From Spirochaeta cellobiosiphila DSM 17781 (GTDB lineage: Bacteria; Spirochaetota; Spirochaetia; DSM-17781): 64,000 bases of DNA. The translations under genes and the position numbers were made by a program. The notes beneath the pieces were generated by a model. The model saw nothing but the letters and a program-made list of their open reading frames with translations. It was not told the DNA's origin and did not search any database. The stretch covers positions 62,001-126,000 of the forward strand of contig NZ_KE384557.1 in assembly GCF_000426705.1 (NCBI RefSeq). Reading direction: 5' to 3'. Shown here piece after piece: positions 26,396 to 35,758 of the stretch (positions are counted from its first letter, which is position 1; the number at the start of each line of letters is the position of its first letter).

Positions 26396-28138
26396 ATGAG
26401 AATGTCTAAAATGGTGGGACAACGAATCAAAGAAACTCCCAGGGATGCCTCAACGGCAAGCCATATATACTTAATTCGAGGTGGTTATGTAAGACCAGTT
26501 TCTGCCGGAATCTATTCTCTATTACCATTAGCTAAAAGAATAACAACTAAGATTGAAAAGATCATTCGTGAAGAAATGAATAAAATAGAAGGACAAGAGG
26601 TATTAATGCCTGTTGTCCTACCTCAGGAATTATGGGAAGAGTCGGGCAGAGCACAAACGGTAGGTCCAGAATTATTAAAATTTAAAGATAGAAATGGGAA
26701 AGATATGTTGTTAGGGATGACTCATGAGGAAGCCATCTGTCACTTAACAAGAACAGAGCTTACTAGCTATAAACAATTACCAGTGATGCTTTATCAAATC
26801 CAGACCAAATATCGTGATGAAGCTAGACCAAGAGCCGGGCTTATACGAGTACGGGAATTTACAATGAAAGATGGATATTCCTTTCATGTTAACCAAGAAG
26901 ATTTACAACAGTATTACACAAAAGCTCATGATGCGTATGAAAATATATATCATAGAATGGGAATGCCTAATGTTGTCTCTATAGAATCAGATTCTGGAAT
27001 GATGGGGGGATCCATTAGTCATGAGTTCATGGCTTTGGCTGATTGTGGTGAGGATACTCTCTTTATATCTCCTGATGGTAGTTATAAGGCCAATAGGGAA
27101 GTAGCTTATAGCAAGCTGAATTATAAGAAAGAAGCTCTCCTTCCTATAGAAAAAGTTCACACTCCCGGAACAAAGACGATAGATGATTTAGCACAGTTTT
27201 TGAATATTGATGCCAGTGATACTTGTAAAGCTGTATTCTATCGTGATAGTTCTGGATCGTTGGTGTTTGTTAATATTCGAGGAGATCTCGAGGTGAACGA
27301 AGCCAAACTCAAAAAAGCTCTTCAAAGCCCTGAATTAAGCTTTGCAACAGATGAAGAGATTCTTGCTATTGGCGCAGTTCCGGGATATGCCTCCTTATAC
27401 AATATAGACAAGAGTAAGTGCCGGATTGTCCTTGATTACTCAGCTGCTGAGAGTACAAATCTCGTAGTAGGGGCCAACGAGACTGATTATCATTTAAAGA
27501 ATTTTAATTATACAAGAGACAGTGGCTGCAGTGATGTTGCCATTGTTACTGATATAGCTACAGTCAGAGAAGGGGATCCTTGTCCTTTAACGGGGGAACC
27601 TTTGCTATTGAGACGAGGAATCGAAGTTGGAAATATTTTCCAATTAGGTACTAAATATTCAGAACCTATGAAGGTCAACTATCTGGACCAGAATGGTAAA
27701 AGTCATCCTATGGTAATGGGGTGTTATGGGATTGGTGTAGGACGTTCAATGGCTTCTGTTATTGAACAGTCCCATGATGATTATGGTCCTATTTGGCCAA
27801 TGTCCATAGCCCCTTTTCAAGTCCATATATGTGCTCTTAACATCAAAAAGGATGGTATTAGAGAGGCTGCTGAAAAACTTTATCAAGATCTTTTAAGTAA
27901 GGGAATAGAAGTTCTCTATGATGATCGTGGAGAAAAAGCAGGCTTTATGTTCAATGATGCTGACTTAATTGGAGTTCCTTTACGTGTTGTCATATCTCCT
28001 AAAACTTTAGAGGAGAATCAAATCGAATTTAAAACGCGTGATGGGAAAGTTAATGAGAGAGTGTCTTTGGATGATGTTTTGACTCGTATAGTAAGTGAAA
28101 TAGATGTAAGAATGCAAGAATTGGAAGCTATTCACTAA
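26396..28138 (+). CDS. proS: Prolyl-tRNA synthetase (bacterial type with editing domain)
   Basis: Charges tRNA-Pro. I start it at the ATG at 26396 (580 residues) because GAGGAG lies 9 bases upstream and the sequence then begins 'MRMSKMVGQRIKETP', as ProS usually does. Class II motifs follow: motif 1 around 'EEMNKIEGQEVLMPVVLP', motif 2 'YRDEARPRAGLIRVREFTMKDGYSFH' in pieces, an inserted YbaK-like editing domain at about 220-400, motif 3 'MGCYGIGVGRSMASVIEQ' and the anticodon domain at the end. A good terminator follows. It stands alone between two regulated operons. Confidence 0.95.
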   Translation: MRMSKMVGQRIKETPRDASTASHIYLIRGGYVRPVSAGIYSLLPLAKRITTKIEKIIREEMNKIEGQEVLMPVVLPQELWEESGRAQTVGPELLKFKDRNGKDMLLGMTHEEAICHLTRTELTSYKQLPVMLYQIQTKYRDEARPRAGLIRVREFTMKDGYSFHVNQEDLQQYYTKAHDAYENIYHRMGMPNVVSIESDSGMMGGSISHEFMALADCGEDTLFISPDGSYKANREVAYSKLNYKKEALLPIEKVHTPGTKTIDDLAQFLNIDASDTCKAVFYRDSSGSLVFVNIRGDLEVNEAKLKKALQSPELSFATDEEILAIGAVPGYASLYNIDKSKCRIVLDYSAAESTNLVVGANETDYHLKNFNYTRDSGCSDVAIVTDIATVREGDPCPLTGEPLLLRRGIEVGNIFQLGTKYSEPMKVNYLDQNGKSHPMVMGCYGIGVGRSMASVIEQSHDDYGPIWPMSIAPFQVHICALNIKKDGIREAAEKLYQDLLSKGIEVLYDDRGEKAGFMFNDADLIGVPLRVVISPKTLEENQIEFKTRDGKVNERVSLDDVLTRIVSEIDVRMQELEAIH

Positions 28139-28162
28139 TTATTTGTATAATATAAATATAAG

Positions 28163-28207
28163 AAGCATTCCTGTGATGACTAATAATCAGAGGAGTGCTT
28201 TTTTTTT
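28163..28207 (+). terminator. Rho-independent terminator of proS
   Basis: Stem AAGCATTCCT (28163-28172) with AGGAGTGCTT (28191-28200), 10 bp with one G-T pair, an 18-base loop, and a run of Ts to 28207. It begins 24 bases after the proS stop. Confidence 0.8.
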
Positions 28208-28227
28208 AGAATAATTAACTCCTCTAG

Positions 28228-28275
28228 TTGACATAGTGTTTCATTAACACTAAGGTTAGTGTCATTGATACACTA
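28228..28275 (+). promoter_or_regulatory. Promoter and four-half-site operator array of the NAD salvage operon
   Basis: TTGACA (28228-28233) and TAAGGT (28251-28256) are 17 bases apart. Over this lies TAGTGT-N7-ACACTA (28234-28252), then TAGTGT-N7-ACACTA (28257-28275). The inner halves also form ACACTA-AGGT-TAGTGT (28247-28262), the size and ends of an NrdR box. The array covers the -10, so binding should repress. The obvious candidate regulator is the NrtR-like first gene, but NrdR is also possible because the nrdA promoter has the same half-sites. Confidence 0.7.
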
Positions 28276-28287
28276 TCGGAGGTTGAA

Positions 28288-28977
28288 ATGGCTTTTACCT
28301 ATAAATATCCAAGACTAGCTTTAACTGTTGATTGTGTTGTCTTTGGTTTAGATCATTCGGAGTTAAAGATATTGCTTATAGAAAGAGGTTCTACTCCTTT
28401 TAAAGGTCAATGGGCTCTCCCTGGTGGTTTTGTGAATATGGATGAGACTCTTGAACAAGCAGCATTACGAGAGCTGGAAGAAGAGACTGGTATGAATAAT
28501 CTTTTTTTAGAACAGCTTTATACTTTCAGTGAAGTCGAAAGAGATCCTAGAGATCGGGTTGTTTCCGTCGCTTTTTATGCCTTAGTGAATATTAATGAAC
28601 ATGATTTAAAAGCGGCATCTGATGCTCGTAATTCTTGTTGGTATTCTCTGAAGGATCATCCCCCTCTCGCCTTCGACCATGAGCTTATACTAGATACGGC
28701 TCTTAGTCGATTGAAAGGAAAAGTTAGATACCAGCCTATTGGGTTCGAACTCTTACCTCCCTTGTTTACTTTGCGTCAGCTTCAAACCCTCTATGAGACT
28801 ATTCTTGAAGTATCAATGGATAAAAGAAACTTTCGCAGGAAGATACTCAGTATGAATTTGCTTGAAGAGACAGATCAGTTTGAACAGGATGTGTCTTATA
28901 GGGCTGCCAAGTTATACCGTTTTCATAAAGAACATTATGATAATTTGATAAAATCCGGATTTAATTTTGAGGTATGA
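28288..28977 (+). CDS. nrtR: Nudix-wHTH regulator of NAD metabolism (NrtR-like)
   Basis: A 229-residue protein with an N-terminal Nudix domain and a C-terminal winged helix ('[29 protein letters not shown]'), the NrtR architecture. The Nudix box is complete: G, then E after five, then 'REL' and 'EETG' ('[20 protein letters not shown]'), so it may still hydrolyse ADP-ribose-like substrates. NrtR proteins sense ADP-ribose/NAD and repress NAD synthesis genes. Here it precedes pncB and pncA in one operon (ATGA overlap with pncB). A GGAGG site supports the start, and a palindromic array covers the promoter, consistent with autoregulation. Confidence 0.88.
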   Translation: MAFTYKYPRLALTVDCVVFGLDHSELKILLIERGSTPFKGQWALPGGFVNMDETLEQAALRELEEETGMNNLFLEQLYTFSEVERDPRDRVVSVAFYALVNINEHDLKAASDARNSCWYSLKDHPPLAFDHELILDTALSRLKGKVRYQPIGFELLPPLFTLRQLQTLYETILEVSMDKRNFRRKILSMNLLEETDQFEQDVSYRAAKLYRFHKEHYDNLIKSGFNFEV

Positions 28978-30161
28978 ATATGACTAATTGTTTGATTAAG
29001 AGCTTATTAGATAATGACTTATATAAGTTTACCATGCAACAGGCTGTGCATGCGCTTTATCCAAGGGCGGAAGTAAAATATGTATTTATCAATAGAGCCA
29101 ATACAAAGTTTCCCATCGGTTTTGATCTTCGTTTGAAGGAAGAGATAAAGAAGATGGAAGAGCTATCTTTGAGTGAGGAAGAATATCTGTATTTAAAAGA
29201 TACTTGCTATTTTCTTACTCCTGTATATCTAGAGTTCTTGAAGTACTATCGTTATAACTCAGAAGAAGTTCACGTTAGCATTGATGAGGGGGAGCTCAAA
29301 ATCTCTATTGAAGGTCCATGGTTTAGGACTATCCTCTGGGAAGTTCCTCTTATGGCTTTAGTCAGTGAACTATATTTTAGTATCACAGAGCCTGATTTAT
29401 TCTCACTCAAAGAACAACATTCAAGAAACATAGAGAAATCGATACGTTTACGAGACGTTGGCGCTCAATTTGTTGATTTTGGGACAAGGCGGCGTTTTTC
29501 TGCTGATAATCATGAACAAGTATTAAGGGATATTATATCTGTTCCCCACCATACATTTCAAGGAACAAGTAATGTGCTATTTGCCAAGGAATTAGGGGTA
29601 AAGCCTATAGGTACTCATGCTCATGAATGGTTTATGTACCATGCTGCTCAAAATGGATATAGATTGGCTAATAAAACAGCTCTTGATGCCTGGACTCAAG
29701 CTTATCAGGGGAGTCTTGGGATAGCCTTAACGGATACCTATACATCAGATTTTTTCCTTAATAGTTTCGACTCTGTTAAATCTAGATTATTTGATGGTGT
29801 ACGACACGATTCTGGTGATCCTATTGAATTCACAGAAAAAATGTTAGCCCATTATAAAAAACATCACATTGATCCCACTACGAGAACAATTGTATTTTCA
29901 GATGGTTTGGATACAGACGAGGTTATTCGTATAAAGGATTACTGTGCAGGCAAAATAAGACCGTCTTTTGGTATTGGAACCCATTTAACAAATGATGTAG
30001 GTCCTAAATCTTTGAATATGGTTATTAAACTATCAAAATGTCGTCAAGATGATCAGTCCCAATGGATACCAGTGGTAAAATTATCAGATAGTCCAGGAAA
30101 ACATACGGGTCCAAAAGAAGAAATAGATCTGTGTATAAGAACGATAACAAGGAGTGTATAA
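28974..30161 (+). CDS. pncB: Nicotinate phosphoribosyltransferase
   Basis: Converts nicotinate and PRPP to nicotinate mononucleotide in the Preiss-Handler route. The 395-residue protein is of the E. coli PncB type: '[25 protein letters not shown]' in pieces, '[17 protein letters not shown]', 'GTHAHEWF' with the His that is phosphorylated in the family, and '[16 protein letters not shown]'. The start overlaps the nrtR stop (ATGA). The stop overlaps the pncA start (TAATG). Substrate nicotinate would come from PncA. Confidence 0.95.
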   Translation: MNMTNCLIKSLLDNDLYKFTMQQAVHALYPRAEVKYVFINRANTKFPIGFDLRLKEEIKKMEELSLSEEEYLYLKDTCYFLTPVYLEFLKYYRYNSEEVHVSIDEGELKISIEGPWFRTILWEVPLMALVSELYFSITEPDLFSLKEQHSRNIEKSIRLRDVGAQFVDFGTRRRFSADNHEQVLRDIISVPHHTFQGTSNVLFAKELGVKPIGTHAHEWFMYHAAQNGYRLANKTALDAWTQAYQGSLGIALTDTYTSDFFLNSFDSVKSRLFDGVRHDSGDPIEFTEKMLAHYKKHHIDPTTRTIVFSDGLDTDEVIRIKDYCAGKIRPSFGIGTHLTNDVGPKSLNMVIKLSKCRQDDQSQWIPVVKLSDSPGKHTGPKEEIDLCIRTITRSV

Positions 30162-30748
30162 TGAAGGCTTTAATAATAGTTGACATACAAAATGACTTCT
30201 GTCCAGGCGGTGCCTTAGCTGTTAAAGAAGGGGATAGCATAATTGAAGGAGTCAATTCTATTGCTAAGGAGTACGATCTCGTTATTACAACCCAGGATTG
30301 GCATCCTTCTAATCATGGTTCCTTTGCTTCACAGCATGAAGGGGCAAAGCCCTATGATATGGGTACCTTATCAGGTCGTCCTCAGGTTATGTGGCCAGAT
30401 CATTGTGTCCAAGGCACCAAAGGTGCTCAATTCCACCCACAGCTCAATGTCAAGGCTGTGAATTTTATAAAAGGAACTAATCCTAAAGCAGATAGTTATT
30501 CAGGATTCTTTGATGACGACGGCGCTTCAACTGGACTAGATGAATACTTAAAAGAAGAGGATATTACTGAAGTAGAAATATGCGGATTGGCTACAGACTA
30601 TTGTGTCAAATACACTGCATTAGATGCGCTTAAATGTGGATATAAAACTTCAGTGTTATCACAGCTAACAAAAGGTGTTAATCAGTCTCCTCAGGATAGC
30701 CAGTTAAGTCTTAAAGAACTAGAACAAGCAGGTATTACAATAAGATAA
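30161..30748 (+). CDS. pncA: Nicotinamidase
   Basis: Deamidates nicotinamide to nicotinate. The start at 30161 (195 residues) has AAGGAG 6 bases upstream and overlaps the pncB stop (TAATG). The catalytic triad is visible: Asp in 'VDIQNDFCPGGAL', Lys in 'FIKGTNP' and Cys in 'CGLATDYCVKYTALDA'. Metal-site residues are in 'TQDWHPSNHGSF'. With nrtR and pncB it forms a compact salvage operon. It converges with no gap on the kinase gene. Confidence 0.95.
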   Translation: MKALIIVDIQNDFCPGGALAVKEGDSIIEGVNSIAKEYDLVITTQDWHPSNHGSFASQHEGAKPYDMGTLSGRPQVMWPDHCVQGTKGAQFHPQLNVKAVNFIKGTNPKADSYSGFFDDDGASTGLDEYLKEEDITEVEICGLATDYCVKYTALDALKCGYKTSVLSQLTKGVNQSPQDSQLSLKELEQAGITIR

Positions 30749-32875
30749 TTACTGTATAGGGAGCCAAATTTTTATACTGGCTCCCCCTAGTACAGAAGGA
30801 ACTACTTCAATGGTTCCATGATGATGCTTTATGATATTAAAAGACACATTTAGTCCTAGACCAGTCCCCTCTCCAGGAGATTTTGTTGTAAAGAAAGGAT
30901 CAAAGACTTTTGCTTTATTTTCTTCTGGAATGCCATTTCCATTATCACTAATAATACAGATAACCCCCTCTCCCTCAACTCCTGTTTCAATGAGGATGTT
31001 TCCATCATTAGTATTCAAACGCTGTATTGCTTGAAGGGAATTGATAATGATATTAAGGAGAACTTGTTCAATTTGATTGGCAATACAACTAATAAGAGGA
31101 AGAGCCGTTTCTTTAAATACTATCTTACTGATTACCTTTGATTCTGCTTTTGCCAGACGAATTGTTTGTCCTATGATTTCATTAAGGTTCTCTTTTTTGA
31201 AATCCCTACTATCTCCGGATCTGGAGAAACTCTTCATATCTTCCACAATGTTATGTATCTTTTGTATACCACTATGATTATCATTGAGCATTTCTTCTAT
31301 TTCGTTGAACAAATCAATACGTTCCTGATTCAGCATATTATGATCCTGAAATAAGTCCTTGATGATATTTAGATCTTTTTGAAGAGCTCTCTGATTGCTT
31401 TTGATATACCCAATGGGATTATTTATTTCATGTGCCATTCCTGATGCCAGTAATCCGATACTGGCTAGTTTGTCCCTTTGCATCATCTGATCTCTAAGAT
31501 TATTTATCTCCCTTTGATTTTTTATAATAGGTGTAATATCTCTAAGGATTAGTAACATTCCTGTCTTTTGGTAATGCTCTCTATTTATTGGTAACCACCG
31601 TATTTCAACAAGTAGTTCTTCTTCCTCATCATTGTTAAAATTTAGTTGTCCAATCCGTCCGGCTGTTAATTCCTCATAGGAAAGATTGCCTTCCAGGTAC
31701 TGGCGAAGAGGGTGAGAAGATTGTAACTGATTTAGTTTGATACAGTTGTTTAATTGAAGTCCAATAATATCTTCCTTATGTTTTTTATTAAGTAGTTGTA
31801 TGGCTGTATTATTAATATAAGACACCTGATTATAGCGATCGAGAGTCATAATCCCTTCATCCAAACTAATCAGAATTGAGTCTATTTCATCCTTTTGATG
31901 TTCAATGGTGGATAAGCCTTTCTGTATCGTTTCCATCATTGTATTAATACCGAGAGATAAACGATCGAATACGTCTTTATTGAAAGTGATGTCAAATTGA
32001 ACACTAAGATCTCCTCGACCAATAAGTTCTACCTTCTGTCGTATGGAGTTAATTCTCCGGTTCACATATTTTAGCTCAACAGTATCTCGCTCAATAGTTT
32101 CAATCATATTTTTTATGGAAAGGGTCAGAGAACCTACTTCGTCATTGGATGGACTAGGAAAGGTAGATAATTCCTTTTTTTCTGTATAACTACGAGCAAT
32201 ATTATCTAACTTTGATAATGGTAAGATCACTCGTAAACGGGAAAAGAGGTAAAGGAATAGTATAAATATAACGGATAAAGCTAGAACAATACGACTATAG
32301 ATTAGTAATAAACGATATCGAGACCAAGTCGTACCATAGGAACTCAGGATCTCTTCATACTCCTCAGATATGGTTTTATCGATTAATTTGTCTTTTAATA
32401 TATAATAGGAACTGGAGGATTCTAATAGAATCTTATAAGTTTCTAATGCTTCTTTTTGGTGCCCTTGTGAATGTAATTGGATAATGCCATCTATCTGATT
32501 ATTAAATAAGTTCTTATAGATCAGAAGGTTTTTATAATTATCATACTCTTCTTGTTCTTCTCTCTCTGACTGACTATGATCTTTTTCTTCGTCTATAAGG
32601 TTCAGTAAGGTGACAACCGCTTTGTCCAGGATTTCTCGCTGTTCCAGTATTTTATCTATTGAGTCCAGATCTAATATATAAGTAGATAGATATATGAGTT
32701 GATCTGCAGTTGCTGTTTTGATTCTTTCCCATTGATCCATTTGATAATAATCAAGTTTAGCTTTCCCTTGAGTTGCTGTGTTGATGGATATTACAGAGGA
32801 TAATATTGTTAAGAGACTAATAATGATGACCATCATCAAACAGAAAAAAATTAGGCTTTTCTTTCGTAAAGTCAC
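30749..32875 (-). CDS. Membrane sensor histidine kinase with PAS and HAMP domains
   Basis: A 708-residue kinase. A membrane segment (about 8-30), an extracytoplasmic helical region, a second segment (about 188-212), HAMP, a PAS domain ('LDEGIMTLDRYNQVSYINNTAIQLL'), a dimerisation domain with H482 in 'GMAHEINNPIG', and an ATPase domain ('NIIINSLQAI', 'DNGNGIP', 'GTGLGLNVSFNI'). It starts with GTG, whose G is shared with the stop of the upstream receiver-phosphatase gene (TAGTG). The two are thus a likely two-component pair. The signal is unknown. Confidence 0.92.
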   Translation of the reverse strand: MTLRKKSLIFFCLMMVIIISLLTILSSVISINTATQGKAKLDYYQMDQWERIKTATADQLIYLSTYILDLDSIDKILEQREILDKAVVTLLNLIDEEKDHSQSEREEQEEYDNYKNLLIYKNLFNNQIDGIIQLHSQGHQKEALETYKILLESSSSYYILKDKLIDKTISEEYEEILSSYGTTWSRYRLLLIYSRIVLALSVIFILFLYLFSRLRVILPLSKLDNIARSYTEKKELSTFPSPSNDEVGSLTLSIKNMIETIERDTVELKYVNRRINSIRQKVELIGRGDLSVQFDITFNKDVFDRLSLGINTMMETIQKGLSTIEHQKDEIDSILISLDEGIMTLDRYNQVSYINNTAIQLLNKKHKEDIIGLQLNNCIKLNQLQSSHPLRQYLEGNLSYEELTAGRIGQLNFNNDEEEELLVEIRWLPINREHYQKTGMLLILRDITPIIKNQREINNLRDQMMQRDKLASIGLLASGMAHEINNPIGYIKSNQRALQKDLNIIKDLFQDHNMLNQERIDLFNEIEEMLNDNHSGIQKIHNIVEDMKSFSRSGDSRDFKKENLNEIIGQTIRLAKAESKVISKIVFKETALPLISCIANQIEQVLLNIIINSLQAIQRLNTNDGNILIETGVEGEGVICIISDNGNGIPEENKAKVFDPFFTTKSPGEGTGLGLNVSFNIIKHHHGTIEVVPSVLGGASIKIWLPIQ

Positions 32876-34011
32876 TACAAAACCTCAATAGTCATGAGAG
32901 TCATATCATCACGAAACTCATTGTGTTCCATATTCTTCTGAATTTCATTCATAATAGCTTCATCGAAATCCTTTCGTTGCTCATGATTAAGAATGATGTC
33001 CCTTAAAGAATAGCCATAGTTATCGATTTCAGAGATACCATCTGTGTATAATAGGATTCTATCTCCTTGCTTAATATCTTCGCAATAATTGGTATATTCA
33101 ATGTCTTTACTGAAGCCAAGAGCAGTACCAAAGGCTTCAACAAACTTTATATCTTTGTCACGAATAATAGCTGGAGGTACATGTCCTCCGTTAGCTGTCC
33201 ATAGTTTGTTATTCTGTAAGTCCACACGGCAAATGCAAAGGGTGACAATAAGGGAATCAATACTCTCTAGTTCTTTACATATTCGTTTATTCAGCCAACT
33301 TAGTAGATGACTGGGGGTGATACTGTCATTGACGAGATTACTGAATGTGGAATCATGAAGAATTGTTTTAAGAATAAAAGTAATAAATGCAGCCTTAACT
33401 CCATGGCCGGCAACATCCGCTATAATGGTTAGATAATTATCATCGTTAATTCTTATAACATCGTAGAAATCTCCCCCACAGGCCAATTGGGGTTTATAAT
33501 TGACACTAAAGGATAGTTTATTACTATGAGGAATATTGAGAGTTAGGAATTTATCCTGAAGTAATCCAGCCCATTTTAACTCTTCATCAAGCATTGCCAG
33601 GTATTTTTTATTATTGGTTCTTAGTTGATGGATTTCCCAGGCCTTCTCTACTTGCCTGATAAGATCCTCTTCATCCCAGGGTTTGAGAATAAAAGAAAAA
33701 ATACCCGTTCGAATGGATTTTACTATATCCTCCATATCCGTATAGGCTGTAATTAGGATGGGGACTATGTTTGGATTAAGTTCTTTGACTTTTCCAATTA
33801 ACTCATTACCCTTAAGTCCGGGCATCTTTTGGTCTGATATGAGAATGGATACATTTAACCCATTTTCTCTTATATAGTTAAGAGCTTCCTCTGGGCTATC
33901 AAAGGTGTTTATTTCCATATCCTGTGATTTGGTAAAAGTAGCTAATTCTCTCTTAAGGGCACGAAGTACCGGGGCTTCATCATCAACTAGTATAATTTCC
34001 GTCTTACTCAT
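32875..34011 (-). CDS. Response regulator with PP2C (SpoIIE-type) phosphatase output
   Basis: About 378 residues. The receiver domain has the acidic pair 'VDDE', the phospho-acceptor Asp in 'SDQKMPG' (residue 60 from this start) and the Lys in 'LKPWDEED'. After a helical linker comes a PP2C/SpoIIE phosphatase domain: 'ACGGDFYDV', 'IADVAGHGVKAAF', 'NGGHVPP', 'YTDGISE' and 'DDMTLM', with the metal-binding Asp residues in place. It would dephosphorylate an anti-sigma factor antagonist or similar protein (RsbU/RsbP logic); no such partner is in the window. The ATG at 34011 has GGAGA 6 bases upstream; an ATG two codons earlier is too close to it. Confidence 0.92.
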   Translation of the reverse strand: MSKTEIILVDDEAPVLRALKRELATFTKSQDMEINTFDSPEEALNYIRENGLNVSILISDQKMPGLKGNELIGKVKELNPNIVPILITAYTDMEDIVKSIRTGIFSFILKPWDEEDLIRQVEKAWEIHQLRTNNKKYLAMLDEELKWAGLLQDKFLTLNIPHSNKLSFSVNYKPQLACGGDFYDVIRINDDNYLTIIADVAGHGVKAAFITFILKTILHDSTFSNLVNDSITPSHLLSWLNKRICKELESIDSLIVTLCICRVDLQNNKLWTANGGHVPPAIIRDKDIKFVEAFGTALGFSKDIEYTNYCEDIKQGDRILLYTDGISEIDNYGYSLRDIILNHEQRKDFDEAIMNEIQKNMEHNEFRDDMTLMTIEVL

Positions 34012-34231
34012 CCTCATTCTCCAGCCACTTCATGAATGTATTATTAAATATACTCCTAACGTTAATGCTCCACTAATAAATATGCAAGTTTTTGTTAGGT
34101 ATAAGAATGGAAAAGAGGATGCCTAGTTATTAATATCCCAAAAACGAGTCCTGTCTTTACTTAATTGGTTAATATTTGATGATAAAGCGAAGCTACTGTC
34201 TAGTTTCAATTTTAATTTTCTATCGAAAAAT

Positions 34232-34250
34232 ATCACCCTTTCCGGGTGAT
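34232..34250 (+). promoter_or_regulatory. Leader hairpin before the first LamG lipoprotein
   Basis: ATCACCC-N5-GGGTGAT, flanked by AAAAAT on the left and GTTTTTG on the right, so it looks like an intrinsic terminator on either strand. Yet both neighbouring genes are transcribed away from it, so no gene ends here. It ends 50 bases before the ATG at 34300. Related hairpins lie before three other genes. It may be a leader attenuator or the end of a small RNA. Confidence 0.5.
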
Positions 34251-34299
34251 GTTTTTGTTCTTCTTCTTCCTTAATCTAATGATTAAAAAGGAGTATTAT

Positions 34300-35739
34300 A
34301 TGAAACAATTTTTTTGGATTGTACTATGCTTTGGGCTGCTAGGATCTTGTTCTATGGATTTATCTGAAAAAAAAGGAGAGCAAGATCAGGATGATTCTCG
34401 GTCCTTGATTTCTTTAGGAAAGGGCTTGGTTTTGGAATATCTGTTTGAAGGAGATCTAACCGATACCAGTGGTAATGACAATATTGGGGTCCTTAAGAAT
34501 GATTATTATATAAGCTACAAAGAAGGCCTTGATGGGGAATCTTTAGGAATTGATGATCCTAATTCTTATACACGTCCCTATGTGTATATTGAGGATTCAA
34601 AATCGTTACATAGTTTGAGTGACTCAGATTATAGTGTGGCATTTTGGTATTACTATACTAATACAACCTACAATAATTTAAGTGATAAAAGCTTAGCTTT
34701 TAGTGTACTAGATTCCTCAGGTGGACATATGGGGGATTATCCTATTTCTGGACGTAGTATTGCTGAAATTATGTTAATAACAACTTCATCTAGTAATTTG
34801 AAAGCGAATATTTCATTAAACATTGACGATGATAATTACATCTATTTTGATGTTACAGACACTGTTTCCCGTTATCAATGGCACCTACTTGTTATGACCG
34901 TGGACTGGGATAATACAGAAGGGGTCAAGTTCTACATTGATGGAGAACTCTCAAAGAAGACCGCCGATCCTACATCCCTTGACCCTACATTTCCTGATAT
35001 AGTTGATTTTACCATTGGTGGAAATAGAGCATGGAGTGTTGATAGTGCTCCTGTGATGTATGACAGCTATCGAATCTATAACAGATTGCTTACTTCCGAT
35101 GAGATTGAAGATCTATTCGATTATGAAACAGATGGTTCTTATGTCTTGGAAGATAATAATTTTATGTATACTAATTATGATTCCTCCTCTTCAACTTATT
35201 ATTTTCCAGATCATAGTGGGAATGCTGATCTATTGGTTAATGGTTATGCTGAGATGTCTGGTTATGGAGTTTTAGATTTTGGACCGGATGATACGGCAAA
35301 TCTTTATTGTGAAGATGAATATAGTTTGGATATCAATAGAGAAGACTTCGATATAATTCTAAATCTCATAACTACTCAAAATGATTCAGCAGTTCTTATA
35401 GACAAATTATATGATGGATATGGATATCAAATCTCCCTTGAAGGAGGAATTCCTACTATCTCAATGGCGAGTCGAGGAACTGTTATTGATTATACTGCAA
35501 CATCCTTAAATTCTCCTTTAAATGATGGAGAATCTCATGAAATAAAATACAAAGTGGCCAGACGAAGTTCTAATGGTCTCCAACTTTATATTGATGATGT
35601 GCTTGTGGAATCCTTTGATGCCAGCGATTTTTATCGTAAAAGTCTGTCTTCAGATGCTGTTTTTCATTGTGGTACAAATATTAATGAAGAAAAACAATAT
35701 GTTGGATCTTTAACTGATCTAATAATGCTTGTGTACTAG
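34300..35739 (+). CDS. LamG-domain lipoprotein (paralogue 1)
   Basis: A 479-residue lipoprotein. The start at 34300 has AAGGAG six bases upstream and a signal peptide with lipobox 'LGSC' (C17). A short acidic tether ends in 'DSRSLISLGKGLVLEY'. Then follow two concanavalin/LamG-like beta-sandwich domains, about 45-270 ('WHLLVMTVDWDNTEGVKFYIDGELS') and 320-475 ('LQLYIDDVLVESFDASDFYRKSLS'). Such domains bind glycans or proteins; the ligand is unknown. It is probably at the outer membrane or periplasm. It is a tandem paralogue of the next gene, 19 bases downstream. A terminator-like hairpin lies in its leader. Confidence 0.85.
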   Translation: MKQFFWIVLCFGLLGSCSMDLSEKKGEQDQDDSRSLISLGKGLVLEYLFEGDLTDTSGNDNIGVLKNDYYISYKEGLDGESLGIDDPNSYTRPYVYIEDSKSLHSLSDSDYSVAFWYYYTNTTYNNLSDKSLAFSVLDSSGGHMGDYPISGRSIAEIMLITTSSSNLKANISLNIDDDNYIYFDVTDTVSRYQWHLLVMTVDWDNTEGVKFYIDGELSKKTADPTSLDPTFPDIVDFTIGGNRAWSVDSAPVMYDSYRIYNRLLTSDEIEDLFDYETDGSYVLEDNNFMYTNYDSSSSTYYFPDHSGNADLLVNGYAEMSGYGVLDFGPDDTANLYCEDEYSLDINREDFDIILNLITTQNDSAVLIDKLYDGYGYQISLEGGIPTISMASRGTVIDYTATSLNSPLNDGESHEIKYKVARRSSNGLQLYIDDVLVESFDASDFYRKSLSSDAVFHCGTNINEEKQYVGSLTDLIMLVY

Positions 35740-35758
35740 GAATCCAAGGAGTCGTACT

